A DNA stretch of 64,000 nt, taken from Terriglobia bacterium (GTDB lineage Bacteria; Acidobacteriota; Terriglobia; Bryobacterales; Bryobacteraceae). The position numbers were made by a program, and so were the translations under genes. The stretch is taken from assembly GCA_020073345.1 (NCBI GenBank), contig JAIQFI010000005.1:1-64000 (forward strand), read 5' to 3'. Positions 17,309-25,635 of the stretch are shown piece by piece (the stretch's first letter is position 1; each line of letters opens with the position of its first letter). Below the pieces are notes generated by a model, which made no database searches, was not told the DNA's origin, and saw nothing but the letters and a program-made list of their open reading frames with translations.

Positions 17309-17704
17309 TTACTTCTCAGGAATCTGTCCAGCCGACACCGTCTCGAGTGAGCTTCCGTCGGCGAACGTGATCTTCTGCAGATAGCCATACAGCGTGCCGT
17401 CCTTCGCGCGGACGCCATCCACCGTAATCATCTGGCCTTGGGCCTTGGCGATATCGTTCTTGTTCACGCCGACCCGGCGGAACCAGGCCGGCGGACTTCC
17501 CTCGAAATGCCAGGCGTCCACACCGTGTTCGCCTTTAGCGTCCACGTAGATAGAGATGTGGGGGTTGATCCACTCGACCCGGTTGAGGGTTCCGGTCACC
17601 TGCACCTTCTTTCCCATGTCGAAAACGGCAGTGGTGGAATGGTGCGCCCACAGGGAGCTGGCCGCGATCAGCGCTATGACAATTGCAAAGATTCGGAACT
17701 TCAA
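17309..17704 (-). CDS. DUF6152 family secreted protein
   Basis: A 131-residue exported protein matching DUF6152. The signal peptide (KFRIFAIVIALIAASSLWA) ends just before His-His (A-H-H-S-T-T), then V-T-G-T-L-N-R-V-E-W-I-N-P-H, the most conserved segment, and M-I-T-V-D-G-V-R-A-K-D-G. The pattern suggests a small OB-like beta-barrel. I chose TTG at 17704 because a strong GGAGGA sits about 7 bases upstream and the signal peptide begins there; no ATG fits. It lies in an operon with two GDTLVVD genes. The molecular role is not established. The His pair at the predicted mature N-terminus is a possible metal site. Confidence 0.83.
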   Translation of the reverse strand: MKFRIFAIVIALIAASSLWAHHSTTAVFDMGKKVQVTGTLNRVEWINPHISIYVDAKGEHGVDAWHFEGSPPAWFRRVGVNKNDIAKAQGQMITVDGVRAKDGTLYGYLQKITFADGSSLETVSAGQIPEK

Positions 17705-17791
17705 AGACGTTCTCCTCCGCTCATGGTGTTGCGTCCCTCGATACAGCATCGGACCTGTACGGCTTGGTGTCAAGGGCACGCTTCAGAGCGC

Positions 17792-18586
17792 TTACTTTCC
17801 GACCAGACGGTCGACGTCCACGTTGAACTCGTTGCACACGTATTCATGGATCTCCCAGGTGGTGCTGAGAATGTGGGTTCGCCTGAACGTGTGCGGTTTC
17901 GTGAAGGCGCCGGGATCCTCCATGGTGATCTCGGCTTCGAGATGCCCCAGATCCGGCCGCGAGTATCGTTCGATCACGTGCAGCTTCTCGGTGTGCGGCG
18001 CGCCCCGCCCGTTGAGCCAGGTCTTGTCGTTGAAGTTCACCGTATCGACCACGAGCGTGTCGCCTTGCCAGGACGCGATGGAGTCGCCCATCCAGCTCGG
18101 ATCGAGGTCTTTGTCGTGGGCGCGATTCAGTAAGAACTGCCGGTAGCTGTGGACGTTGCCTTCAAACAGCATGACGATCACTTCGGGCGACTGTACGATC
18201 TTGAAGGGGTACGGAGTGATGCGCGGTACGCCTGCGGGCAGGCATTTCGCCTCCGGATCGTCGCGGCCTTGCGTGGCCTGGCGATCCTCCATGAGCTTTT
18301 GGGCCCAGGGCTGCAAGGGCAGCGGTCCGCCCATGTTGGCGAAGTTGTAATTTCCCGATAGCCAGACGCCGGAAAGATTGGGTTTTCCATCCGACGCGCG
18401 AGGCGTGGGACCAGCAGGCGGGGGCGGCAGGTTTTCGTCCCGTACTCCATTGACGGCGATCACGCCGCCGGGTCCGCCGAGATTATTTCCCTTGGCATTT
18501 CCTTTTTCGGCGGACTGGGCGATGGTGCGCACGGGGACCAGAGACACGATCGTCGCCAACACGATCCCAGCCAGGCGGGCGCTCAT
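17792..18586 (-). CDS. GDTLVVD-family secreted protein
   Basis: A 264-residue exported protein of the uncharacterised family. The signal peptide is about 1-23, then a Gly/Asn-rich linker and P-P-P-P-A-G-P-T-P-R, DGKPNLSGVW near 68, LQPWAQKLME, central Cys in KCLPAGVPRITPYPF, WMGDSIASWQGDTLVVDT, HTEKLHVIERYSRPD, ITMEDPGAFTKP, and the ending EYVCNEFNVDVDRLVGK. ATG 18586 overlaps the stop of the upstream DUF6152 gene by four bases (ATGA), so the two are translationally coupled. This coupling, repeated at other loci and as a fusion at 60418-61554, argues that the pair act together. No enzymatic motif is recognised. Confidence 0.85.
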   Translation of the reverse strand: MSARLAGIVLATIVSLVPVRTIAQSAEKGNAKGNNLGGPGGVIAVNGVRDENLPPPPAGPTPRASDGKPNLSGVWLSGNYNFANMGGPLPLQPWAQKLMEDRQATQGRDDPEAKCLPAGVPRITPYPFKIVQSPEVIVMLFEGNVHSYRQFLLNRAHDKDLDPSWMGDSIASWQGDTLVVDTVNFNDKTWLNGRGAPHTEKLHVIERYSRPDLGHLEAEITMEDPGAFTKPHTFRRTHILSTTWEIHEYVCNEFNVDVDRLVGK

Positions 18587-18999
18587 TTGGCCGCTCCCGG
18601 GCCGCCATCGTCGGCGGACGATCCCGCAAAGACGGTCTTGCCGCCGGCCAGCGTCACCATGCGGGCATTGCCGTGAATCGAGCCGTCGGTCAGCGGCCGG
18701 GGATCCTTGGCGAGATAGCCGTCGATGGTGACCTCGTCGCCTTCCTTGAGCGAATCGCGTTTCCAGCCGCGGCGAAGCAGCGCATTCGGACTGCTGGTTT
18801 CGAAGGCATAGCGGGAGGTTTTCCCGCCGGCATCCTTGGTATCCACGTAGATATAAGCGTGCGGATTCACCCACGCGAGCTTCGCCACCACACCCTTGAT
18901 GTTGACCGGCTTGTTGGCGTCGTACTCGGCGGAGAACGAGTGGTGTCCGAAGGCTGGAATAAGAGCGATCAACAGCAGTAGAACGGTGAAAATTCTCAT
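18583..18999 (-). CDS. DUF6152 family secreted protein
   Basis: A 138-residue exported DUF6152 protein and first gene of the five-gene unit. The signal peptide MRIFTVLLLLIALIPAFG is followed at once by His-His-Ser-Phe, then AEYDANKPVNIKGVV, A-W-V-N-P-H-A-Y-I-Y-V-D, LLRRGWKRDSLKEGDEV and D-G-Y-L-A-K-D. The ribosome-binding site is AAGGAGGT, well placed before ATG 18999; an in-frame start 16 codons upstream was not chosen because it would precede that site. It diverges from the gene at 19051 with a 51-base gap. See the 17309 entry for the family. Confidence 0.86.
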   Translation of the reverse strand: MRIFTVLLLLIALIPAFGHHSFSAEYDANKPVNIKGVVAKLAWVNPHAYIYVDTKDAGGKTSRYAFETSSPNALLRRGWKRDSLKEGDEVTIDGYLAKDPRPLTDGSIHGNARMVTLAGGKTVFAGSSADDGGPGAAK

Positions 19000-19050
19000 C
19001 GAAGCTACCTCCTTGGGGAGTGATAAACTCTTCGGGAAGGATAACATCCC

Positions 19051-19902
19051 ATGAAACCTACGTTCACGCCAGTGTTCGTTCTCGCATTAACTTTGTCGAT
19101 GTCCGCAGCCCGCGCTGCGGATTGCGACCGCGAATGTCTGCGCGGAACCATCACCCAGTACCTGAACGCGATGGTCGCTCACAACCCGGGCACTCTCACG
19201 GCCGGCGATAAAGTCAGGTTCACCGAAAATACCGTGACCATAGAGCTTGGAGAAGGGCTGTGGAAGACCGCATCGGGCATCGGGACTTATCGGCAGGACA
19301 TACTGGATGTCCGACAGGGAATGGCGGCGTCGCAGGTGATCGTGGAGGAGGCGGGAACGCCGGTCATGCTGATGCTGCGGCTGAAGGTCGCCGACAAAAA
19401 GATCACCGAGGTGGAGACCCAGGTGACCCGGCCTCAGCAAGGACGCGCTCCCTTCAGCATCAAGACCATTAACCCGGCCATGAACGTGGAACCGGAACGT
19501 GGGCAGCTGAACTCGCGCGAAGACGCGATCAAGATCGCCGAGTTTTATCCGGCGGGGCTGAAGATCGGCAGCTTCGTAGAGGTAAATGCTCCCTTCGCGC
19601 CGGACGCCTATCGGATCGAAAACGGGATGACCACTGCCGGAGCCGGCTGCGGGCGCGCGGGCTGCGAGAACATCAAGACGCAAACCATCATGAAGCATCC
19701 GGCGATTACGACGCGCGTGGTGGGCGTGGACGAAGAGATGGGAATCGTGCTGCTGCGCATGAATTTCGGAGACACGGGTTCGTACGGACCGGGGAACGCG
19801 CTGATCGTGTGGGAGGCATTCAAGGTCTACAGCGGCCAGATCCACGCCGTGGAAGCATTCATGCTGGTGATGCCCGCGACCACCCCATCAGGCTGGGATT
19901 AG
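19051..19902 (+). CDS. secreted protein of unknown function
   Basis: A 283-residue protein with a signal peptide (KPTFTPVFVLALTLSMSAARA) and an N-terminal motif D-C-D-R-E-C-L-R that may form a small disulfide loop. The segment L-R-G-T-I-T-Q-Y-L-N-A-M-V-A-H followed by T-A-G-D-K-V-R-F-T-E-N is reminiscent of SnoaL/NTF2-like domains, in which a helix packs on a curved sheet, and a second similar half may start near residue 150 (R-E-D-A-I-K-I-A-E-F-Y). A second Cys pair occurs in G-A-G-C-G-R-A-G-C-E. No catalytic motif is recognised. The start ATG follows GGAAGG. It stands alone between two minus-strand clusters. Confidence 0.75.
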   Translation: MKPTFTPVFVLALTLSMSAARAADCDRECLRGTITQYLNAMVAHNPGTLTAGDKVRFTENTVTIELGEGLWKTASGIGTYRQDILDVRQGMAASQVIVEEAGTPVMLMLRLKVADKKITEVETQVTRPQQGRAPFSIKTINPAMNVEPERGQLNSREDAIKIAEFYPAGLKIGSFVEVNAPFAPDAYRIENGMTTAGAGCGRAGCENIKTQTIMKHPAITTRVVGVDEEMGIVLLRMNFGDTGSYGPGNALIVWEAFKVYSGQIHAVEAFMLVMPATTPSGWD

Positions 19903-19906
19903 AAAT

Positions 19907-21145
19907 TCATAACGAGAAGGTCCGGCCGCGATGCAATCCGAGCAGGATCTGGACCAGGCGGTGCGCAATCAGCTCGTGCAGCGTGAGTAGCTCGCGATTC
20001 GACGCGAAGATTGCATCGGCGTCGCGCGGATCGACCGGCGGCCCCCCGGCTTTGAGCGCGTCGGTGGCTTCTTTGATGATCGGGTCCGTCATCACTTCAC
20101 CGGCCATTTCCCAAAGCGTGATAAAGCGGTCGACCGCGGTGGGGAAGCTGACCTCGAAGACGCCGAACTGGCTGGTGGTACGCGGCGGCTTGTAATCCAG
20201 GTTGAACGGCCCATGGTACCCGTGACTCCGCAATAGGACGAGCACGTTCAGCCAATCGAGAGGATTCACCAGCCCGACGCCGATATCGACATCGTGCTTG
20301 AGCCGGTAGCCGTCGTTGATGTCGAAGTGAAAGAGCTTACCGGCCACCAGGGCGCGAGCCAGAGCTGCGCGCGGAGCTCCGCCCCACATGAGCTCGTGCA
20401 GGTATTCCGGGTTCAGTCCGACCATCTCGGGGTGCGTCAGCAATCCAGAAGCGATGAACGCCAGCATCGCGTCGCTGGTGGGCAGAAGAATCTCGGCTTG
20501 CGGCTCGAAGGGCTTCGCTTCCAGGCAGTGCTTCAGCGTCTGGCGGTCGTTTTTGTTCGCGATCTCGATATCGCGGTCGCAGGCCGCGTTCAGCGCCTCG
20601 GCGTACCAGCGGAGTGTTTGGGTTTCATCGATCGCGCCCTGCACGTAGTAGCCGAGCGATCCAGGCCAGTACACGGCGAAGCTTGCGCCTAATTCGTGAC
20701 CAATGTCGACGGTGTTGCGGACGCGGAACTTGGCGTATTCGCGAACCTGCGGAGCTTCCGCGGCGGGACTCGCTGCCCACACGGCGTGGTGAAATGTCTC
20801 GGTGGTGACCATCGAGCACTTGAGGCCGTTCTCGCGGAGAACTTTCTGAATGTCGGCGACGATCTCGCTCTGGCGGTCCGTGCCCATGGCCTCGGTCGGG
20901 ATCACATCGCTGTCGTGTGTGGCCCAATAGCCGATGCCGATCTCGGCGTATTTCCGGATGATTTCCTTGAATCCGATCTCGGGACGAGTGGGCGCGTGAA
21001 ATAAGGCTTGGCCCTGATAGGCGGCCGCCCATTGCGGGCCGGAGATAAAGTATTTTCGGCGAACATCCGGACTATAGGTGCCGCCGCACACTTTCATCAG
21101 ACGCGAAACAAGAGCTTGCTGCTGGCCTTCGGGAATGGGGTTCAT
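19907..21145 (-). CDS. xylA: xylose isomerase (class I-like), TIM-barrel sugar isomerase
   Basis: A 412-residue TIM-barrel aldose isomerase resembling the Streptomyces-type xylose isomerases (about 390 residues). The catalytic-His region is W-A-T-H-D-S-D-V-I-P, the substrate-loop counterpart is MVTTETFHH, and the metal/Lys motif is E-A-K-P-F-E-P-Q (K-P-x-E-P in the family). MVGLNPEYLHELM and KLFHFDINDG give the later metal ligands. Some positions differ from classic XylA (for example YWPGSLG where W-G-G-R-E-G is usual), so a different aldose is possible. The ATG at 21145 overlaps the stop of the UxaC-like gene by four bases; a longer in-frame start would lie inside that gene. It probably converts aldopentose to ketopentose ahead of the kinase at 22348. 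Confidence 0.82.
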   Translation of the reverse strand: MNPIPEGQQQALVSRLMKVCGGTYSPDVRRKYFISGPQWAAAYQGQALFHAPTRPEIGFKEIIRKYAEIGIGYWATHDSDVIPTEAMGTDRQSEIVADIQKVLRENGLKCSMVTTETFHHAVWAASPAAEAPQVREYAKFRVRNTVDIGHELGASFAVYWPGSLGYYVQGAIDETQTLRWYAEALNAACDRDIEIANKNDRQTLKHCLEAKPFEPQAEILLPTSDAMLAFIASGLLTHPEMVGLNPEYLHELMWGGAPRAALARALVAGKLFHFDINDGYRLKHDVDIGVGLVNPLDWLNVLVLLRSHGYHGPFNLDYKPPRTTSQFGVFEVSFPTAVDRFITLWEMAGEVMTDPIIKEATDALKAGGPPVDPRDADAIFASNRELLTLHELIAHRLVQILLGLHRGRTFSL

Positions 21146-22320
21146 CGTGATGTCCAATTTTGGAAATTCGTCCGGAACAATCGCTGTACATCTCGTTCGA
21201 TGTCTGCGCGGGTGACCGCGCGGCCATCTTCGGCGAGCAGCCGGTAAGACTTCGCCAATATGGGGGCCAGGGTCCGTCGCGTATTGCGCCATTTGTAGAT
21301 CACTTGCTCCAGAATTCGGGCGTCGGAATGTTGCGGGATGAAGCTCGTCCCGAGCATCTCCAGGCGCTCCCGCGTGATTTCCTCCACCACGGACGGATTA
21401 TTCAGGAACCACCAGCAGTCGAACGGCATGAGATTGGCGAACTTGCGGGCATACACGCACAGCTCGTGCTGATTTTCGCGGCTGAGCACGCTCACCAGGA
21501 ATCGGTTATCGGGAAACTCGCGGCAGAGAGTTTCAATCGAACGCAGATCGGCGCGGCCCGAAGCATCGCCCGCCAGGCGGATCGCGGGGTTGACCTGGCG
21601 ACGTACGCCGATCATCAATGACAGCGGGATGTTCAGATCGCGGCAGGCGGGCAATACGGCCTCTGTCAGGAACTGATTGCGACGGTCATTGGCTGGGAAC
21701 TGGAACGAATCCGGCAGCGAAACCGCCATATAGACGGCGCGCATGCGGGTGACCCAGCCTTCGAGAAAGTCGCGGGTTTTCGCCGGCGTGAGGGTTGTCT
21801 CCTGGTTGAGTAAACGATCGAGGCGAAGTGCGGCTCGAAAGCGTGTGTCGGAGACGAGATCGTTCCATAGCGGAGACTCTTCGGGATCGAGAGGATCATT
21901 CGTCATGACCACGGACTCGATTCCGGCCAGCTTGAAGACGCGTCCGATGTGATCTGGCAGATTCTGTTCGCGAAAAAAGTGGCGATACGGCTGGAGCGTT
22001 CGCGCCGAGGGATCCAGCCCGAGAGCATCCAAAACGGCGATCACGCCACGGGTGGCCTCGGAGATCGGATTGTTCACAACAAATAACGTCTTCCAAATGA
22101 GGTCGGCGCGCTGTGCCAAGCTGAGCGTCCAGTACTCTTCGGGGCGAGTGGGCGCCGAACGAAATAACTCAGCCTCCAAGTAGTGATAGGTGAGGAGATG
22201 ATCGATGCCCCAGAGTCCCAGGCTCCCGAAGCCCGGCGCGAACAGATGGGTATGAATGTCGATGACTTGGGTGGACGCGAGCACGTCCGCGACCACAGCC
22301 TCCACGACTGTCTCAATCAT
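21142..22320 (-). CDS. glucuronate isomerase-like (UxaC superfamily) metal-dependent protein
   Basis: A 392-residue amidohydrolase-superfamily barrel resembling uronate isomerase UxaC. Metal ligands are visible in VIDIHTHLF near residue 20. The segment G-I-D-H-L-L-T-Y-H-Y matches the D-x-L-x-x-x-H-Y region of UxaC, and W-K-T-L-F-V-V and CWWFLNNPS correspond to later family blocks. It is shorter than typical UxaC (about 470), so its substrate may differ. It is coupled to xylA by an ATGA overlap and diverges from xylB with only 27 bases between start codons. With the MFS carrier this suggests catabolism of a uronate or unusual pentose. Confidence 0.72.
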   Translation of the reverse strand: MIETVVEAVVADVLASTQVIDIHTHLFAPGFGSLGLWGIDHLLTYHYLEAELFRSAPTRPEEYWTLSLAQRADLIWKTLFVVNNPISEATRGVIAVLDALGLDPSARTLQPYRHFFREQNLPDHIGRVFKLAGIESVVMTNDPLDPEESPLWNDLVSDTRFRAALRLDRLLNQETTLTPAKTRDFLEGWVTRMRAVYMAVSLPDSFQFPANDRRNQFLTEAVLPACRDLNIPLSLMIGVRRQVNPAIRLAGDASGRADLRSIETLCREFPDNRFLVSVLSRENQHELCVYARKFANLMPFDCWWFLNNPSVVEEITRERLEMLGTSFIPQHSDARILEQVIYKWRNTRRTLAPILAKSYRLLAEDGRAVTRADIERDVQRLFRTNFQNWTSR

Positions 22321-22347
22321 TAGATTAATGGTAGTCTGCCAAAAGCT

Positions 22348-23838
22348 ATGTATTGGATGGGAGTCGATGTTGGCACGGGTGGAACCCGCGCACTATTGGT
22401 TGACGCGAGCGGCAAAGAGATCGCTGCCGTGACCGCCCCGCACCAAGAGATGCGAATGGAGCAGCCCCTGTGGGCGGAGCAGAAACCGGAGGACTGGGCG
22501 CAGGCGGCCATACAGGCGATTCGCGGCGTTCTAGCGAAAGCCGGAGCGAGCGGCGATGACGTGAATGGAGTCGGATTATCCGGACAGATGCACGGCCTGG
22601 TGATTCTAGATTCCGACAACGCCGTGATTCGCCCCGCGCTGATCTGGTGCGATCAGCGCAGCCAGCCTCAAGTCGATTTCATCAACGCGAAGCTCGGTAA
22701 GGATAAGGTTCTGGAGTACATCGCGAATCCGGTCCTGACAGGATTCACATTGCCCAAGCTGTTGTGGGTTCGCGATCACGAGCCGCGGCACTTTGAGCGC
22801 GTGCGCAAAATGCTTCTGCCCAAGGATTACGTTCGATTCTCGCTCACAGGCGAGTTTGCGTCGGAAGTCTCCGATGCCTCCGGCACCGCGATGTTCGATG
22901 TGATCCGGCGGCGGTGGTCGTTCGAAATGATGGACGGGCTCGGCCTGGATCGCGGCATTTTACCCACGTGCAAGGAATCCTCCGAGCTGAGTGGCGAGAT
23001 CTCGGCGCAGGCCGCGGCTCTCACAGGGCTCAGGGTAGGTACTCCTGTGGTCGGCGGAGGCGGCGATCAGGCGGCCAGCGCGGTCGGCAACGGAATCGTC
23101 GAGCCGGGCGTGGTCTCCTGCACGCTGGGAACGTCCGGCGTGGTGTTCGCGCATATGGAAAAAGTTGCCTACGATCCGCAGGGCCGGGTGCACACGTTCT
23201 GCCACGCGGTTCGCAACAAGTGGCACGTCATGGGCGTGACGCAGGGCGCGGGACTGAGTCTGCAGTGGCTCCGCAACCAGCTCGCGCCAGACGCCACGTA
23301 CGATGCGCTCACGCAAGAGGCTGCGACCGCGCCCGCAGGATCGCAAGGGCTGTTCTGGTTGCCGTATCTGATGGGCGAGCGTACGCCGCATCTCGACGCG
23401 CAGGCGCGAGGCGGCTGGATCGGTATCACTGCCAAACACACGCGCGCGGACCTGATCCGGTCCGTGATCGAAGGCGTGTGCTACAGCCAGAAAGATTGTC
23501 TCGACGTGGTCGAGCAGTTGGGTGTTGCGGCCGATACCGTGCGCGCTTCCGGAGGCGGCGCCCGCAGCCTGTTCTGGCGGCAGATCCTGGCGGACGTCTT
23601 CGGCAAAAGAGTCGCGCGCCTGGAAACGCAGGAAGGCTCGGCTTACGGCGCGGCATTGCTGGCGATGGTCGGGACCGGCGAGTATGCTTCTGTTCCCGAA
23701 GCCTGCGCAGCGACTATTCGGGAAGCAGATTCGATGGAACCTCGCCCTGCCGAGTCCGCTTTGTATGCGCGGGCGCATGAGGTGTATCGCGCGCTGTATC
23801 CGGCGCTGCGGCCCCTGTACTCACAGATGGCATACTGA
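22348..23838 (+). CDS. xylB: xylulokinase, FGGY family carbohydrate kinase
   Basis: A 496-residue FGGY sugar kinase of XylB type; it phosphorylates a ketopentose (D-xylulose in the best-studied case) with ATP, feeding the pentose phosphate pathway. Visible are the phosphate-1 loop M-G-V-D-V-G-T-G-G-T-R near residue 4, GLSGQMHGLV near 77 (the QMHG signature of xylulokinases), GGGGDQAASAVGNG near 232, and the adenosine-binding R-A-S-G-G-G-A-R-S near 398. Length matches the family. It starts 27 bases from the divergent uxaC-like/xylA pair and is followed 6 bases later by the MFS transporter. Confidence 0.93.
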   Translation: MYWMGVDVGTGGTRALLVDASGKEIAAVTAPHQEMRMEQPLWAEQKPEDWAQAAIQAIRGVLAKAGASGDDVNGVGLSGQMHGLVILDSDNAVIRPALIWCDQRSQPQVDFINAKLGKDKVLEYIANPVLTGFTLPKLLWVRDHEPRHFERVRKMLLPKDYVRFSLTGEFASEVSDASGTAMFDVIRRRWSFEMMDGLGLDRGILPTCKESSELSGEISAQAAALTGLRVGTPVVGGGGDQAASAVGNGIVEPGVVSCTLGTSGVVFAHMEKVAYDPQGRVHTFCHAVRNKWHVMGVTQGAGLSLQWLRNQLAPDATYDALTQEAATAPAGSQGLFWLPYLMGERTPHLDAQARGGWIGITAKHTRADLIRSVIEGVCYSQKDCLDVVEQLGVAADTVRASGGGARSLFWRQILADVFGKRVARLETQEGSAYGAALLAMVGTGEYASVPEACAATIREADSMEPRPAESALYARAHEVYRALYPALRPLYSQMAY

Positions 23839-23843
23839 ATCAC

Positions 23844-25082
23844 GTGCTGGTTAAAGCAGGGAAGCCGGTCCAAGTGACATATCGCTGGCGAATCTGCGCT
23901 CTGCTGTTTTTCGCAACCACGATCAACTACATCGACCGCCAGGTGCTGGGCGTTCTTGCACCGTACCTGCAACCGATTATCGGCTGGAACGAGCTTCAGT
24001 ACGGCTACATCGTGACGTCGTTCCAGGCGGCCTACGCCGTGGGACTGTTGATAGCCGGGGGCGTGATCGACCGTCTCGGCACGCGGATCGGATACGCCAT
24101 CTCGATCGCGGTCTGGAGCCTGGCGGCGATGAGTCATGCGCTGGTGCGATCGGTCATCGGATTCGCACTCGCGCGTTTCGCGCTCGGCCTGGGCGAGGCG
24201 GGCAATTTCCCAGCCGCGATCAAGACCGTTGCCGAGTGGTTCCCGCGCAAGGAGCGCGCGCTGGCGACCGGCATCTTCAATTCGGGATCGAACGTGGGCG
24301 CGATCGTCGCACCGCTCACCGTGCCCTGGATCACCCTGCGGCTCGGCTGGCACTGGGCATTTGTGTTCACGGGTTTCTTGAGCGCGGCCTGGCTGATTGC
24401 GTGGTTGACGGTCTATCGTCATGGATTGACACCGATCCAAGACGATGAAGCGGAAGCCGCGTCGAGGATCCCCTGGGCGCATCTACTGACCCATCGGCAG
24501 ACGTGGGCGTTCCTGCTCGGCAAGTTTATCACCGACCCGGTGTGGTGGTTCCTGACATTCTGGCTGCCCAAATTCCTGTACAGCGAACATGGGCTGACGC
24601 TGACGGATATAGGCCCGCCACTGGTCGCCGTTTGCCTTATGGCAGACGTCGGAAGTATAGGCGGTGGATGGATCGGGTCTGCCTTCCTCAAACGTGGCTG
24701 GAGTGCGAATCGCGCCCGCAAATCCGTCATGCTGATTTGCGCGTCCTTGGTCGTCCCGATCGTGTTTGCGGTCAAGGCGCGGAGTTTATGGGTCGCGGTG
24801 GCGCTGATTGGTCTGGCGGCCGCCTCGCATCAGGGCTGGTCGGCCAACTTGTACACAATGGTCTCGGATACGTTTCCGCGGCGCGCGGTCGCCTCCGTGG
24901 TGGGAATCGGCGGGTTTGGAGGCGCAGTGGCGGGCATGTTGATCGCCACCTTCACCGGATTCCTGCTGCAGTTCACCGGCAGTTACGTGCCTCTGTTTGT
25001 GATGGCCGGCTCGGCGTACCTGCTCGCGCTCCTGGTGATTCAGGTCCTGGTTCCGAAGCTGGAACCGGCTCATGTCGGCTGA
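23844..25082 (+). CDS. MFS transporter, hexuronate/anion-cation symporter type
   Basis: A 412-residue major facilitator protein with about twelve hydrophobic segments, beginning at R-I-C-A-L-L-F-F-A-T-T-I-N-Y-I-D-R-Q, the N-Y-x-D-R signature of the ACS subfamily (ExuT, GudP, NanT relatives). The loop motif G-G-V-I-D-R-L-G-T-R lies near residue 77, and LGLGEAGNFPAAIKTVAEWF is strongly characteristic of hexuronate and phthalate carriers. The start is GTG 23844, 6 bases after xylB; a second GTG ten codons on is also possible. It likely imports the sugar acid handled by the adjacent isomerases and kinase. The 3' end overlaps a convergent small gene by 13 bases. Confidence 0.88.
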   Translation: MLVKAGKPVQVTYRWRICALLFFATTINYIDRQVLGVLAPYLQPIIGWNELQYGYIVTSFQAAYAVGLLIAGGVIDRLGTRIGYAISIAVWSLAAMSHALVRSVIGFALARFALGLGEAGNFPAAIKTVAEWFPRKERALATGIFNSGSNVGAIVAPLTVPWITLRLGWHWAFVFTGFLSAAWLIAWLTVYRHGLTPIQDDEAEAASRIPWAHLLTHRQTWAFLLGKFITDPVWWFLTFWLPKFLYSEHGLTLTDIGPPLVAVCLMADVGSIGGGWIGSAFLKRGWSANRARKSVMLICASLVVPIVFAVKARSLWVAVALIGLAAASHQGWSANLYTMVSDTFPRRAVASVVGIGGFGGAVAGMLIATFTGFLLQFTGSYVPLFVMAGSAYLLALLVIQVLVPKLEPAHVG

Positions 25083-25312
25083 TCGTCAGCCGGTTTCCGT
25101 TGATAGCCTGGACAGCTCAGCACCGGCAGACGAGGGTACTTCGCAAAACGCGAATCCGTCGCCGACAGCCGGCACAGATAAAAGATGCTTCCCCGGTCGG
25201 AGCGAATGATCCGCGCGTGCCCGCAATCGGAGCAGAGCCCCACCGATTCTGAGTTTGGATGTTCGGCGATGGTGTTTAAGCCGCTTGCGAGCTGGTCTTT
25301 CGGGACGCCCAT
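25070..25312 (-). CDS. small Cys-rich protein, possible zinc ribbon
   Basis: An 80-residue protein with four spaced cysteines: C-S-D-C near residue 27, then Y-L-C-R-L-S, and a last Cys in P-V-L-S-C-P-G-Y. The segment SDRGSIFYLC and YPRLPVL looks like a small conserved acidobacterial family, but I do not know a function. The start is uncertain: ATG 25312 lies 37 bases inside the preceding gene, while GTG 25243 would give 57 residues and retain all cysteines. It overlaps the end of the convergent MFS gene by 13 bases. Confidence 0.6.
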   Translation of the reverse strand: MGVPKDQLASGLNTIAEHPNSESVGLCSDCGHARIIRSDRGSIFYLCRLSATDSRFAKYPRLPVLSCPGYQRKPADDQPT

Positions 25313-25536
25313 CGCTTGCGCTGCGCTTCCGCCATGCGTTTCCGCGTCGCTGCACTGAACTTACGTTTCTTCTTGGGCAGCGAAGCAACGGCCTCTCTCG
25401 CGCCAGCCATCCATTTGGGGGGGCGGCCGCGGCGTTTGCCGAGGCTGCCAGCGGCAAGCCTCTCGATCGTCAGAATCGCCTCCTCCAGGCGTTCCTTCTC
25501 GGAACGCAGCTCCGAAAGCATCCGGTTAATATCCAT
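25276..25536 (-). CDS. small basic protein with coiled coil and AT-hook-like motif
   Basis: An 86-residue, highly basic protein. The first 30 residues (L-R-S-E-K-E-R-L-E-E-A-I-L) form a probable coiled coil, followed by K-R-R-G-R-P-P-K, an AT-hook-like R-G-R-P core, and a C-terminal basic helix R-K-R-M-A-E-A-Q-R-K-R-W. This combination suggests a small nucleoid or DNA-binding protein, and I recall similar short genes in Acidobacteria without assigned function. Start ATG 25536. It overlaps the next minus-strand gene, so the two may be co-expressed. Confidence 0.68.
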   Translation of the reverse strand: MDINRMLSELRSEKERLEEAILTIERLAAGSLGKRRGRPPKWMAGAREAVASLPKKKRKFSAATRKRMAEAQRKRWASRKTSSQAA

Positions 25537-25635
25537 GGCGAACCAGTATTACACGATTTTGTCCCGCCGGGTGCAGGGGCCGAAACTTGCGATTGGATGT
25601 GTCAACATTGAAGGTTGTAAAATTCCGGGACCCCC

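Noticed and set aside
22960-23778. Overlapping frames on both strands inside xylB
   Set aside because: xylB has all FGGY motifs; the alternative frames have none.
25587-25635. Open frame starting before the degraded PQQ gene
   Set aside because: The frame is open by chance; ATG 25636 with a one-base correction yields a complete signal peptide.
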